Source: Mycolicibacterium goodii
Lineage (GTDB): Bacteria > Actinomycetota > Actinomycetes > Mycobacteriales > Mycobacteriaceae
Assembly: GCF_001187505.1 (NCBI RefSeq)
Contig: NZ_CP012150.1
Span: forward strand, 2,108,001 to 2,172,000
Length of the DNA stretch: 64,000 bases
Reading direction: 5' to 3'
Positions 1 to 9,015 of this stretch are shown piece by piece. Made by a program: the position numbers and the translations under genes. The notes below the pieces were generated by a model. It did no database searches and had not been told where the DNA came from. It saw only the letters and a program-made list of their open reading frames with translations. Positions within the stretch are counted from its first letter, which is position 1, and every line of letters begins with the position of its first letter.

Positions 1-189
1 ACGGTGCTCGCCTCGGTCCTTGGATTGTCCGATCGCGAGATCACCGAACTCATCACCCAAGGCGTCATCGAAATTGCGATGCCTGCCGACGATTTCTCTC
101 ACTCGCAGGGTGACACAGAAATCAGTGGAGATAGAGCGAACAGAAACGACAACCGTATGTCTGTGATGCAAGGGATGGAGAAAAAATGA
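1..189 (+). CDS. CaiB/BaiF CoA-transferase, C-terminal fragment
   Basis: Only the last 62 residues lie in the window; the 5' part is outside it. The segment LGLSDREITELITQGVI matches the C-terminal helix of family III (CaiB/BaiF) CoA-transferases, which usually reads LGYSDEEIAxLxxxGVI. These enzymes move CoA between organic acids. The stop overlaps the next start by four bases (ATGA), so it is co-translated with the luciferase-like gene and probably activates the substrate of this catabolic cluster (inference). The family call rests on the tail alone. Confidence 0.6.
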   Translation, partial: TVLASVLGLSDREITELITQGVIEIAMPADDFSHSQGDTEISGDRANRNDNRMSVMQGMEKK

Positions 190-1334
190 AATGCAGTGTG
201 GGGTTACATCCGACCAACTCCGACGACTGGGAGCGAGTTCTGGCCGACGATTACACCCGCCCACCGTCTCCGCCCGATCACGAGATCTGGCACCGGGCAT
301 TGCGCATCGTCGACCTCGCTGACGAACTGGGTTTCGACAACCTCTGGACGACGGAGCATCACGTCACGCCGTACGGCATGATCCCGAATCCCCTGACATT
401 CCTGTCCTTTGTCGCCGGGAGGACCCAGAACCTCGGTGTCGGCACTTCTGTGATGGTGCTGCCGTGGTGGCAGCAGCCTCTGCGGGCCGCTGAGGAGATC
501 GCGATGGTCGACACCTTCCTCCGTGGTCGCGAGCTCACGATCGGGGTCGGCCGCGGAATCGCCAAGAGCGAGTACGATGCTCTCGGCGTCGACCGCTCCC
601 AGGGACGCGAGAGGTTCCGCGAGGCACTCGACATCATCCGCCTTGCCCTTCGGGAGGAGAGCTTCTCCTACGACGGCGAGCACTATCAGGTCTCGCAGAC
701 TTCGATGCGGCCCCGTCCGGTGCACGCGGACCGCATCATCGACAATATGGTCGGCGCGTTCACCAGCGGTGATTCTCTGCAGATGATGGCGGATGCCGGC
801 CTGGGCATGATGTTCACGGGTGGAAAGCCGCTGGAGGCCTGCGCCGAGGACGTCGCGCTGTTCAACGCCGCGCGGCGGCAGCGAGGTCTGGAACCGACAA
901 AACCCATCGTCGTCAACTTCACGCTGTGTACGGATTCGAAGACTAACGCCGATATCGGCCGGAAGTCGTTCTCACGGTTGTCTGCTGAGATCGGCTGGCA
1001 CTACAAGATGGGTGACGCGGCTCAGTTCGAAGGAGTCAAGGGCTACGAATCCTATCTCCAGCAGGCCAAAGAAGCTGCAGGTAAATCGATCACAGCTTTC
1101 GGGCGAGTCGATGACCTGGTGCTCGCGGGCAATCCGGACGAAATCATCGCCCGCTTGCAGCCGCTCCTGACGTCGTTGGCGGCCAAGGAGGTTCAGTTCC
1201 AGTTCCTTTTCGCCGACATCCCACTGGACCTCGCGGAGTCCAGCATCAAGCTCTTCGCCAAGGAGGTCATGCCGATGGTCAAGGAACTCGAGGTGCCCCT
1301 CAGCGAGGAGCTTTCCGGAATGTCCGTCGTCTGA
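186..1334 (+). CDS. Luciferase-like monooxygenase (LLM class flavin-dependent oxidoreductase)
   Basis: A 382-residue TIM-barrel flavoprotein of the bacterial luciferase family. The N-terminal half carries LADELGFDNLWTTEHHV, the strand/helix plus TEHH signature of the family, and GVGRGIAKSEYDALGVD, the usual flavin-phosphate loop region. Such proteins use FMNH2 or F420H2, often with O2, to oxidise small substrates or CoA thioesters; the cofactor cannot be told from sequence alone. It starts at an ATG overlapping the upstream stop, so the two are coupled. A strong hairpin follows it, which may separate it transcriptionally from the reductase downstream. Confidence 0.85.
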   Translation: MKCSVGLHPTNSDDWERVLADDYTRPPSPPDHEIWHRALRIVDLADELGFDNLWTTEHHVTPYGMIPNPLTFLSFVAGRTQNLGVGTSVMVLPWWQQPLRAAEEIAMVDTFLRGRELTIGVGRGIAKSEYDALGVDRSQGRERFREALDIIRLALREESFSYDGEHYQVSQTSMRPRPVHADRIIDNMVGAFTSGDSLQMMADAGLGMMFTGGKPLEACAEDVALFNAARRQRGLEPTKPIVVNFTLCTDSKTNADIGRKSFSRLSAEIGWHYKMGDAAQFEGVKGYESYLQQAKEAAGKSITAFGRVDDLVLAGNPDEIIARLQPLLTSLAAKEVQFQFLFADIPLDLAESSIKLFAKEVMPMVKELEVPLSEELSGMSVV

Positions 1335-1341
1335 TCCGAGT

Positions 1342-1384
1342 CCGCTGGGTTATGGCTCGCCTATCGGCGGCCGTAACCCAGCGG
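1342..1384 (+). terminator. Strong hairpin after the luciferase-like gene
   Basis: Inverted repeat with arms 1342-1356 (CCGCTGGGTTATGGC) and 1369-1384 (GGCCGTAACCCAGCGG). They pair over about 15 positions with one G-T wobble and a 12-base loop, eight bases after the stop. There is no T-run, which is common for mycobacterial hairpins, so it could be a terminator or an mRNA stability/processing element. Confidence 0.55.
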
Positions 1385-1448
1385 CCAGGCCACGACTCCA
1401 GCCGCACAGCTGTTCACAGACGCGAACTCTCATCTCGGAGGTCAGCCC

Positions 1449-3458
1449 ATGCCACATCGAGTCACCGCTACCCAGCAGCAGTACACCACATTGTTGAGTC
1501 CGTTCCAGCTCGGCTCCATCGAACTCAAGAACCGAGTTGTGATGTTGCCCATGGGTGCACGCCAGAGCCGTGACGGCCTCGCGTCCGACGCCGATGTCGC
1601 GTGGCTCGAGGAAAGGGCGAGGGGTGGCGTCGGGCTGATCATCACCGGCGGCCAGTTGGCCAGCCCCACCGCCGTTGTTCCCAGCAATGCCGACGGTGCC
1701 CCCGGTAACGTGTACCGGCTCATGGAAGCCTTCCGGCCCGAGGGCGTCGACGCCGCGCGCCGACTGGTCACCGCCGTCCATTCACACGGGACGCGAATCA
1801 TCGGACAACTCGTGCACCAGGGGCGTGACAACTCCTTCCAGCCCGGGATCTCCTCTGCCGCACCGATCATGGCGCCGTCGCCGATCCGGACCCCTGGCGC
1901 CTCCGACACGCCACACGAACTCAGCTGCCACGAGATCGAGCAACTTGTCACGGACTTCGGAATCTCCGCGCGCAACCTGCAGGAGGCAGGTTACGACGGG
2001 GTGGAGCTCCACGGCGCCCACGGGTACCTCATCGCGCAATTCCTGTCCCCCCTGGCCAACGCTCGTACGGACCGGTACGGCCTTCAAACGATCGACAACA
2101 GAACCCGTTTCCTGCGGGACATCATCGCCGAGGTGCGGCGCGTCTGCGGACGTGCCATGGTGCTCGGTGTCCGCCTCTCCGCCGACGAAGAAATCCCCGG
2201 CGGAATTGACATCGCAACGACGAAGGAGATAGTCGGACGGATCGAGCAGGACGGTCTGATCGATTACGTCTCGATCTCTCGTGCCACGCGGGGAAACTAC
2301 GTCAAGGACTCCAGTGTCGCCTTCGGGGCGGCACGGGAGTCGGCGGCCGCGGTGAGAAGGAGCACGGAACTGCCCGTGATCGCGGCCAGCCGAATCACCA
2401 CCCCGGCCCTCGCAGAACAGATCCTGCGAGACGGTGACGCCGACCTGGTCGGACTCGGCCGTGCATTGATCGCTGACCCGACCTTCGTCCTCAAGGCCAG
2501 CGGCGAGATTCCTGGCGCCATCCGGCCGTGTATCGCCTTCGTTCAAGACTGCAGGCAGTCAGTCGGTGGGGTGCTCTGCGGAGTCAACGCCAGTGCCAGC
2601 CGCGAACGTCAGTGGTCAGCGCACAGCGCGAACCGGGTGGCACCACGGCGGATAGCCGTCGTCGGTGGCGGGCCAGGTGGTCTGGAGGCGGCCAGGCTGG
2701 CCGCCGAGGCAGGCCACCGCGTGGCGCTCTGGGAATCGAGCGACAACCTGGGCGGTCAAGTGCTGCGCGCTGCGTCGGCACCCCATCGTGGCGAACTCAA
2801 AGGGCTTGTCGAATTCCAAGCCAGTGAGATTCACCGGTTGGGTGTAGAGGTCTTGTCGGGGACCACGGCGACAACCGCCGACATCGCTTCCTTCGATCCG
2901 GACCTGACCATCGTCGCCACCGGATCTCGTCCGCATACTCCCATCTACCCGAAGGCCGGCATTCCGGTCGTCAGTACATGGGCGGTGCACGACGGCGTTG
3001 CGACCGACCTTGCCCGCGTTCTCGTCGTCGACGACGGCACCGGCTTCTGGCCCGTGGCTGGAGCCGCGGAGATACTGGCCGCCCGGGGAGCACATGTCGA
3101 ACTCGTCGGGCCGGCCGGGGCGATCCTGCAGAACATCCCGGCGGAGAGCGCACCCGGTCTGCACCGGCGATTGCGCACGGCCGGGGTCACCTACTCGCCG
3201 TTCACCACGCTCGCCGATGTCGACGGCGAGCACGCACTGCTGCGCGACAGCGTGACCGGCGAGACCCGCAGAGTGGCATACACGCTCGTCGTCGTGCAGA
3301 GCGCACAGCTGGCAGTGCCGTTCGACGCACTTCCCGAAACGGTGAAGTCCATTTCCATCGGCGACTGTGTCGCTCCCCGCAGGATCTCGCACGCAATCTT
3401 GGAGGCGAACAAGGCAATCCGTTCGATGGCGGTGCAAGGTGCCGGGGTCGCCGGCTGA
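1449..3458 (+). CDS. Old-yellow-enzyme/FAD reductase (2,4-dienoyl-CoA reductase type)
   Basis: A 669-residue protein with two parts: an N-terminal OYE TIM barrel (about residues 10-340, with GYDGVELHGAHGYLIAQFLSP and the FMN-binding end VGLGRALIADP), then a dinucleotide-binding reductase domain starting at RIAVVGGGPGGLEAARLAA (about residue 400). This is the layout of 2,4-dienoyl-CoA reductase and trimethylamine dehydrogenase. Canonical relatives bind one 4Fe-4S cluster through CxxCxxxC plus a later Cys. Here C361, C368 and C377 are present, but residue 364 is Phe, so one ligand is missing. The ATG at 1449 follows GGAGG at about 1437. It probably reduces or demethylates an intermediate of the cluster. 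Confidence 0.85.
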   Translation: MPHRVTATQQQYTTLLSPFQLGSIELKNRVVMLPMGARQSRDGLASDADVAWLEERARGGVGLIITGGQLASPTAVVPSNADGAPGNVYRLMEAFRPEGVDAARRLVTAVHSHGTRIIGQLVHQGRDNSFQPGISSAAPIMAPSPIRTPGASDTPHELSCHEIEQLVTDFGISARNLQEAGYDGVELHGAHGYLIAQFLSPLANARTDRYGLQTIDNRTRFLRDIIAEVRRVCGRAMVLGVRLSADEEIPGGIDIATTKEIVGRIEQDGLIDYVSISRATRGNYVKDSSVAFGAARESAAAVRRSTELPVIAASRITTPALAEQILRDGDADLVGLGRALIADPTFVLKASGEIPGAIRPCIAFVQDCRQSVGGVLCGVNASASRERQWSAHSANRVAPRRIAVVGGGPGGLEAARLAAEAGHRVALWESSDNLGGQVLRAASAPHRGELKGLVEFQASEIHRLGVEVLSGTTATTADIASFDPDLTIVATGSRPHTPIYPKAGIPVVSTWAVHDGVATDLARVLVVDDGTGFWPVAGAAEILAARGAHVELVGPAGAILQNIPAESAPGLHRRLRTAGVTYSPFTTLADVDGEHALLRDSVTGETRRVAYTLVVVQSAQLAVPFDALPETVKSISIGDCVAPRRISHAILEANKAIRSMAVQGAGVAG

Positions 3459-3516
3459 TGGAGCCGCAACAAACACCGCAGCCATGCACTGCCGAATCGA
3501 TTCCCAAGGAGATGTC

Positions 3517-4056
3517 GTGACCATCGAACAGTCGAAAACGGCCGCCGCCGAGGCCAACCGCGTCGACCAGCTCTTGGCGAAGCGCGAGATTCATGACGTC
3601 TTGCTCGCCTATCTCAGAGGAGCGGACAGACTCGACGCGGATCTCATCGAGTTCGCGTACCACCCGGACGCCGTCGACGATCACGGTGGATATGAGTTCC
3701 GGGGCAGAGGAATCGGTAAGGCTCTCGTCCCTCTGCTGCGGGATATGTTCACCTCCACATTTCACTTTCTCGGGAACCACCACATCGAACTCGATGGCAC
3801 CGTCGCGTACTCCGAAGCGTATGTGCTCGGTTACTACACCGCAGTCGACGACAAGGGCGACTACCTGCTGATCCGGGCACTGCGTTACATCGACGAGTTC
3901 AGCCTGCGCGATGGCCGGTGGAAGATCGCACGTCGGAGGATCATCCGGGAGTGGGATCGCATCGACAGGAATCAAGAGCGACCAGAAGACAGGCCCTATC
4001 AGGTTGCGAAGCGCAACCGGCATGACATCTCCTACGAACGTGGTGTCTCGTCATGA
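3517..4056 (+). CDS. SnoaL-like (NTF2-fold) protein
   Basis: A 179-residue alpha+beta-barrel protein of the SnoaL_4/NTF2-like type, with the family's opening LLAKREIHDVLLAYLRGADRLD followed by HPDAVDDHGG. I chose the GTG at 3517 because AAGGAG lies six bases upstream; an ATG at 3484 in the same frame lacks one. The protein is closely similar to the N-terminal half of the next gene, including AYSEAYVL and RYIDEF versus AYSESYVL and RYVDRF, so the two arose by duplication. It overlaps that gene by ATGA. SnoaL-fold members act as dehydratases, cyclases or isomerases; the substrate is unknown. Confidence 0.75.
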   Translation: MTIEQSKTAAAEANRVDQLLAKREIHDVLLAYLRGADRLDADLIEFAYHPDAVDDHGGYEFRGRGIGKALVPLLRDMFTSTFHFLGNHHIELDGTVAYSEAYVLGYYTAVDDKGDYLLIRALRYIDEFSLRDGRWKIARRRIIREWDRIDRNQERPEDRPYQVAKRNRHDISYERGVSS

Positions 4057-4886
4057 CACTGACCACGTTGGACAAGGCTGTGGCGGCAGACGAGATCCAG
4101 GAGGCGATGACCCGCTATCTGTTGGGTGTAGACCGTCTTGATGCGGCGCTGATCGGGTCGGCGTTCCATGCTGATGCCGTCATCAGCCATGCCGGATTCA
4201 CCTGGGCGGGCAGCGAAATCGGTACCACGGTCGTCGCCGCCATCTCCACCATGTTCGATCGATCGATGCACCAGTTGGGCAACCAACTCATCGAGTTCGC
4301 CGATGACTGCGCGTATTCCGAGTCCTATGTACTGGCCCACTGCGTCCTGCGAATCCCGGACGACGACACCATGATCCTCCGGAGCCTCCGCTACGTCGAC
4401 CGTTTCGAACGACGGGACGGTCAGTGGCGGATCCAGAACAGGCAGACCATCCGGGAATGGGACCGCCTCGAGACGCCAGTGGCACCGTCACAGAATCATC
4501 CGCATCCGGCATCCCAGCGGCGCGAGAAAATCAAGGCGGACTTCATTGCTGCCAACGGTTTCTGGCCTGCGGAACACGATGGACTCCTGGAGTTCGACGC
4601 CGACTTCCTCGACGCGTATCTCAATCTGCGCAACCAAGCCTTCGCGAGCGGTGCGCTCGAGCCAAAGGTCCGGGAATTCATCGCGATCGCCGCCGCGGCG
4701 TCCTCTGGACGGATTCAGAATGCAGTGATACGCAACCACATGCAACAGGCGCTCAGGTTGGGCGCGACGCGAAACGAGATAGTCGAAGTCCTGAAAACAG
4801 TATCGTTGGGCGGGATCAACGTGATGGCCGACGTGCTTCCGTTCCTTCGGGACGAACTGGACGCAATCGAGAAGGAGTCCCGGTGA
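4053..4886 (+). CDS. SnoaL-like domain fused to carboxymuconolactone decarboxylase (CMD/AhpD-like) domain
   Basis: 277 residues in two domains. Residues 1-135 are SnoaL-like (EIQEAMTRYLLGVDRLDAAL...) and residues 150-277 are CMD-like (FLDAYLNLRNQAFASGALEPK, REFIAIAAAA, NHMQQALRLGATRNEIVEVL). The CMD half lacks the redox CxxC of peroxidatic AhpD proteins, having GRIQNAVIRNH in that region. It is therefore more likely a decarboxylase/lactonase-like or structural domain than a peroxidase. The two folds are normally separate proteins; their fusion suggests sequential steps on one intermediate (inference). Both ends overlap the neighbouring genes by four bases (ATGA, GTGA). Confidence 0.75.
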   Translation: MTLTTLDKAVAADEIQEAMTRYLLGVDRLDAALIGSAFHADAVISHAGFTWAGSEIGTTVVAAISTMFDRSMHQLGNQLIEFADDCAYSESYVLAHCVLRIPDDDTMILRSLRYVDRFERRDGQWRIQNRQTIREWDRLETPVAPSQNHPHPASQRREKIKADFIAANGFWPAEHDGLLEFDADFLDAYLNLRNQAFASGALEPKVREFIAIAAAASSGRIQNAVIRNHMQQALRLGATRNEIVEVLKTVSLGGINVMADVLPFLRDELDAIEKESR

Positions 4887-5866
4887 CAACAACCATGAAC
4901 GCGATCGGAACGGTCCCGAGGTATGACGACCTTCCGCTGGGCCGCGGAGGACGCTCGGCATGGGGAGTCTTCGGACCGGACGACACGATCGGCCGCATCA
5001 ACTTGTTGACCGAGAGGCATGCCCGTGATGCCGCTCGGCTCGTCCGCACCGGAAAGACGTTTCCGCTCAACCTTCCGCTCGATCACTTTCCCCGGATGGC
5101 GCATCGGATCGCGCCCAGGCATGAGTTGCAGCGCCGTGGGCCCGAAATCTACAAGAACGCGATGATCGCGTACGACGAGTTGCTTCACGACTTCAACCCG
5201 CAGGGGTCGAGTCAGTGGGACGCCCTGGCACATGCCAGCGCGGACGAGGAACTCTTCTACAACGGGACCACGGATGCCGACATCGTCGCCGGGACGCGAT
5301 GCACCATCGATCACTGGGCCCGACGGGGCATCGTCGGCCGCGGTGTTCTCGTCGACGTCGCGCGCTACTTCAGAGACAACGGCATCGACTACGACCCCGC
5401 AACCGCCCCGGAGATATCCATTGCGCACCTCGAAGGTGCATTGAGCATGACGAACACCGAGCTACGCTCCGGTGACATCCTGCTGATCAATCTCGGGTTC
5501 CTGGAGTGGGTCGACAGTCTCGACGCGGCGGCACGGGAAGCTGTCATGACGAACTCCCCGCTGAACTTCGTCGGTCTTGAGCACCACGAGCGAATGGCGC
5601 GTTGGCTGTGGGACAGCGGGGTCGCCGCGGTGGCCACCGATGCACCCGGAGTCGAGAAGTTCCCGGCAGACTTCACCAAGCCGTTCGGATCGATGCACCG
5701 CGTCCTCATCGGCCTACTCGGCTTCCCGCTGGGTGAACTGTTCGATTTGACTGCCCTCGCCGAGGACTGCGAGGAAGACGGCACGTACGAGTTCATGTTC
5801 ACCAGTGCGCCCCTCAACATCCGCGCTGGTGTCGGTTCGCCCCCGAATGCGCTGGCGCTCAAGTGA
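4883..5866 (+). CDS. Cyclase-family metal-dependent hydrolase
   Basis: A 327-residue protein of the cyclase/kynurenine-formamidase superfamily (PF04199 type). Visible landmarks are RINLLTERH, the metal-site strand NPQGSSQWDALAHAS, DHWARRGIVGRGVLVDVARY and TDAPGVEKFP. This branch has QWDxLxH where kynurenine formamidase has HxGTHxD, so metal binding probably differs. The GTG at 4883 has GAAGGAG six bases upstream and overlaps the previous stop (GTGA). The family hydrolyses amides, esters or lactones; here ring opening of a lactone is plausible but unproven. Confidence 0.75.
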   Translation: MTTTMNAIGTVPRYDDLPLGRGGRSAWGVFGPDDTIGRINLLTERHARDAARLVRTGKTFPLNLPLDHFPRMAHRIAPRHELQRRGPEIYKNAMIAYDELLHDFNPQGSSQWDALAHASADEELFYNGTTDADIVAGTRCTIDHWARRGIVGRGVLVDVARYFRDNGIDYDPATAPEISIAHLEGALSMTNTELRSGDILLINLGFLEWVDSLDAAAREAVMTNSPLNFVGLEHHERMARWLWDSGVAAVATDAPGVEKFPADFTKPFGSMHRVLIGLLGFPLGELFDLTALAEDCEEDGTYEFMFTSAPLNIRAGVGSPPNALALK

Positions 5867-5894
5867 GTCGGTCGACAGATCAGTGAGGAACACA

Positions 5895-7346
5895 ATGACT
5901 TCATCCATCTCCACCAACGCCTTCATTCACGGGACGTCGGTCGAGACCCCCGAACGATTCGTTGTCCACAATCCCTCGGACGGTTCGGTTCTCGCGGAGG
6001 TGTCGCAGTGCACTTCCGAACATGTTGACGCCGCGGTCGAGTCTGCGCGGCTGACATTCGAAGGGACCTGGTCCTCCACAACGGCCGCAGAGCGGGGAGC
6101 GCTCCTACGAGACGTAGCCCACAGCCTGCGCGCGAACGGCGACCGATTCGCCCTGCTCGAAAGTCAGGACACCGGGAAGCCGCTCAAGCAGGCTCGCGCC
6201 GATACCGCGACGGCGGCTCGCTACTTCGAGTTCTACGGGAGCATCGCCGAAACGCTCGAGGGTGCCACCATCCCATCGACCCGCGACGTGGTGGCTTCAA
6301 CCGTCCGCGAGCCCTTCGGTGTCACCGGGCACATCACCGCCTGGAACTATCCGATCCAGATCGCCGCTCGCTCTGTGGCTCCGGCACTCGCGGCCGGAAA
6401 CACCTGTGTGCTCAAGCCCGCCGAGAACGCCCCGTTGAGCAGCATCCTGCTCGCTGAGGTTGCGGTGGAGGCCGGTCTACCGGAGGGGGCATTCAACGTC
6501 ATCCCCGGATTGGGCACCGAAGCCGGTGCTGCGTTGGCCGGAAACCCCGGTATCGACCACCTCGCCTTCACCGGCTCACAGGCTGTCGGAGCCGAGGTCA
6601 TGGCACTGGCGGCGCGCAACATCGTCCCGGTCAGCCTCGAACTTGGAGGAAAGTCCCCGAACGTCGTGTTCGCCGATGCGAATCTGGACAAGGCGCTGCC
6701 CTACATCGTCAACTCGGTGATTCAGAATGCCGGGCAGACATGTTCGGCGGGTTCGCGTCTGCTGGTCCACGAATCGATTCACGAAGAACTCGTGAGCATG
6801 ATCTTGGATCGGTTCGCCGCGGTGACCGTGGGGCCCGGGCCCGACGACTTCGACCTCGGGCCCCTGATTTCCGCGCGACAACTCGATCGGGTCGCAACAT
6901 ATGTCGAAGAGGCCGATGCGATCGGGAAAGTGCGGACGCCGAGGGAATTCGGGCGTCGTGATCTTCCGCCCGGTGGCCATTATTTCCCGCCGACTCTTGT
7001 CGATGATGTCGATCCCTCGGCGCGGATCGCCCAGGAGGAGGTGTTCGGGCCGGTACTGGCGGTCAGTTCGTTCCGGACCACCGACGAGGCGATCGCGATG
7101 GCCAACGCCACCGATTACGGCCTCATCGCCGCCGTGTGGACGCGAGACGTCGGGCGAGCGCATGCCGTGGCCGCCGCAATTCGTGCCGGTCAGGTGTTCA
7201 TCAACAGCTACGGCGCAGGCGGGGGTGTCGAGTTGCCGTTCGGCGGATACAAGCGCTCCGGATTCGGCAGGGAAAAGGGACGGGCCGGGCTCGAGGAGTA
7301 CTCACAGCTGAAGACCATCACCGTTCGTCTCGACGCCAACGACTGA
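5895..7346 (+). CDS. NAD(P)+-dependent aldehyde dehydrogenase
   Basis: A full-length 483-residue ALDH-superfamily enzyme. The catalytic pair is clear: general base E249 in SLELGGKSPNVVF and nucleophile C283 in NAGQTCSAGSR. The oxyanion region TAWNYPIQIAARSVAPALAAGNT and the C-terminal PFGGYKRSGFGREKG are also intact. It oxidises an aldehyde to the acid, which the CoA-transferase at the head of the cluster could then activate. The ATG at 5895 is chosen because the domain begins directly after it, with GAGGA upstream; the 28-base gap to the cyclase gene suggests the same transcript. Confidence 0.85.
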   Translation: MTSSISTNAFIHGTSVETPERFVVHNPSDGSVLAEVSQCTSEHVDAAVESARLTFEGTWSSTTAAERGALLRDVAHSLRANGDRFALLESQDTGKPLKQARADTATAARYFEFYGSIAETLEGATIPSTRDVVASTVREPFGVTGHITAWNYPIQIAARSVAPALAAGNTCVLKPAENAPLSSILLAEVAVEAGLPEGAFNVIPGLGTEAGAALAGNPGIDHLAFTGSQAVGAEVMALAARNIVPVSLELGGKSPNVVFADANLDKALPYIVNSVIQNAGQTCSAGSRLLVHESIHEELVSMILDRFAAVTVGPGPDDFDLGPLISARQLDRVATYVEEADAIGKVRTPREFGRRDLPPGGHYFPPTLVDDVDPSARIAQEEVFGPVLAVSSFRTTDEAIAMANATDYGLIAAVWTRDVGRAHAVAAAIRAGQVFINSYGAGGGVELPFGGYKRSGFGREKGRAGLEEYSQLKTITVRLDAND

Positions 7347-7375
7347 TTTCGCCGACCACACAAGGAGATTCACAC

Positions 7376-8029
7376 ATGCCCATCCAGAACGGAAACGGCC
7401 AGTTCGCCAGGCTGAAGCAACTCGGCAACACAGTATTCGGGCCCTTCGTCCAGATTGCGCAGGCCAAACCCACCCGGGCAGCCACCCTCGAGGCAAGTCT
7501 CGGTCGACTCGAGGACGAGCTCGCGATCAGGGACGCTTTCGGTCGGTACCACTACTTCTACGACTGCGGCGATGCCGACAGCGTGGCGAACCTGTTCACC
7601 GAGGACGCCGTCCTGGTAAACCCCCGCGGAACCTACATCGGTAGGGCAGCCGTCAAGCGCAACTACGAGTTCCTGATGAGTCGCTCCGGCCCGGTGTTCC
7701 ACTACGCGACGAATGTGACTGTCCGCGTGAGTGAATCCGATCCGGATCAGGCTCATTCCACAGCATTCTTGTGGTGCGTTCACTCCACCGGCGAGGACGA
7801 CCGGGGTCGCGCCACCACGATCGGTGGGGCCGGTGGGACATACGCCATCGAGTGGCGGCGCCACGACGGAGAATGGCTGATGGCTGCAAGCCGTCTGACC
7901 CTGAACTACCGGGTGGGCTTCACTTCCCCCGCCGGCTCGACATCCGCACTGCCGCCCGCCCCGGACCTCGCGGAATCGAGTACCGATTGGCTCCGCCACG
8001 ACCCTGATTTCGCCTGGCCGAACGGATGA
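7376..8029 (+). CDS. SnoaL-like (NTF2-fold) protein
   Basis: 217 residues, the third SnoaL-fold protein in the cluster and distinct from the pair at 3517/4053. The domain covers about residues 40-185: ELAIRDAFGRYHYFYDCGDADSV, LFTEDAVLVNPRGTYIG and the C-terminal strand EWLMAASRLTLNYR. A 40-residue basic N-terminal extension and a proline-rich tail lie outside the fold. The ATG at 7376 follows AAGGAG at about 7362. Its likely role is hydration/dehydration or isomerisation of a pathway intermediate; the substrate cannot be read from sequence. Confidence 0.75.
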   Translation: MPIQNGNGQFARLKQLGNTVFGPFVQIAQAKPTRAATLEASLGRLEDELAIRDAFGRYHYFYDCGDADSVANLFTEDAVLVNPRGTYIGRAAVKRNYEFLMSRSGPVFHYATNVTVRVSESDPDQAHSTAFLWCVHSTGEDDRGRATTIGGAGGTYAIEWRRHDGEWLMAASRLTLNYRVGFTSPAGSTSALPPAPDLAESSTDWLRHDPDFAWPNG

Positions 8030-8071
8030 TCGGGCCGTCAAACCAACACAGTCAACTGAAAAGGGGGAGCC

Positions 8072-8902
8072 ATGGGATTGTTCGATGATCGTGTGGTTTT
8101 CGTCAGTGGCGCCGGACGCGGCCAAGGTCGCAGCCACGCAATACGTTTCGCGCAAGAAGGTGCAGACGTCATTGCCGTCGACATCTGCCGGCCGATCTCG
8201 ACCTCGGCGATTCCTCTGGCCACCGAGGACGATCTGGCCGAAACTGCGGACGCGATCCGAGCCATGGGGCGCCGGGTCTTCACCGCCAATGCCGACGTTC
8301 GCAACGCGCACGAGCTGGAAAGCGCAGTAGCCGAAGGGGTCGATCGCCTTGGGCGTCTGGACATCGTCTGCTCGAACGCCGGCCTGGAGAGTTTCGGGCC
8401 TGCACTGGAGCTCTCAGAGCAATCGTGGAAAGACAACGTCGGAGTGAATCTGACCGGCGCCTGGCAGGTCTGCAAGGCGACGATTCCTCATGTGATCGCC
8501 GGAGGCCGAGGTGGATCCGTCGTGATCATCGGATCCTCCAGCGGGATCCGGCCCCGTGCCTACTCGGCGCACTACAATTCCGCGAAAGCGGGGTTGATCG
8601 GGCTCACGAAGTCACTGGCCATCGAGCTCGGGCCATCGAACATTCGCGTCAACAGCGTCCACCCCGGTGGGGTGCGAACCGAAATGATCACCAACGAAAA
8701 GGTCATCCGGCTCTTCGTCCCCGAACAGGACGATCCGCCCCAAGAGGTGGTGCGCGAGCGCTTTCAGGCGATCAATGTGCTTCCAATTCCGTGGATCGAA
8801 CCCGAAGACGTGACCAACGCGGTGGTCTTCTTGGCTTCCGATCAAGCACGTTTCGTCACCGGGGTAGCGCTGCCCGTCGACGCCGGCTGCACCATCAAGT
8901 GA
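8072..8902 (+). CDS. Mycofactocin-type SDR oxidoreductase
   Basis: A 276-residue short-chain dehydrogenase with cofactor loop GAGRGQGRSHAIRFAQEGAD, then VIAVDIC followed by a family-specific insert, NAG, and the catalytic YNSAK (Tyr/Lys). The GRGQGRSHA form and the insert after D-I-C mark the mycofactocin-dependent SDR subfamily, whose NAD(H) is not exchanged but reoxidised by mycofactocin. It should oxidise an alcohol or carbonyl intermediate of this cluster. GGGGGAG sits just upstream of the ATG. It is the last gene before a perfect terminator hairpin. Confidence 0.85.
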   Translation: MGLFDDRVVFVSGAGRGQGRSHAIRFAQEGADVIAVDICRPISTSAIPLATEDDLAETADAIRAMGRRVFTANADVRNAHELESAVAEGVDRLGRLDIVCSNAGLESFGPALELSEQSWKDNVGVNLTGAWQVCKATIPHVIAGGRGGSVVIIGSSSGIRPRAYSAHYNSAKAGLIGLTKSLAIELGPSNIRVNSVHPGGVRTEMITNEKVIRLFVPEQDDPPQEVVRERFQAINVLPIPWIEPEDVTNAVVFLASDQARFVTGVALPVDAGCTIK

Positions 8903-8954
8903 CATTTCAGCCACGGGCCGGCCTGAGAAGCCGGTACTGAGAATCGAAACTGTT

Positions 8955-8991
8955 GTTATCGGGCGGCCCACTCGCGATTCCGCCCGATAAC
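8955..8991. terminator. Bidirectional terminator between convergent genes
   Basis: A perfect 12-bp inverted repeat, GTTATCGGGCGG (8955-8966) and CCGCCCGATAAC (8980-8991), with a 13-base loop. It lies between the plus-strand SDR and the minus-strand fadE. Symmetry and location suit termination from both sides. Confidence 0.75.
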
Positions 8992-9015
8992 TACAGCCTC
9001 GTTGCAACAGCGGGC

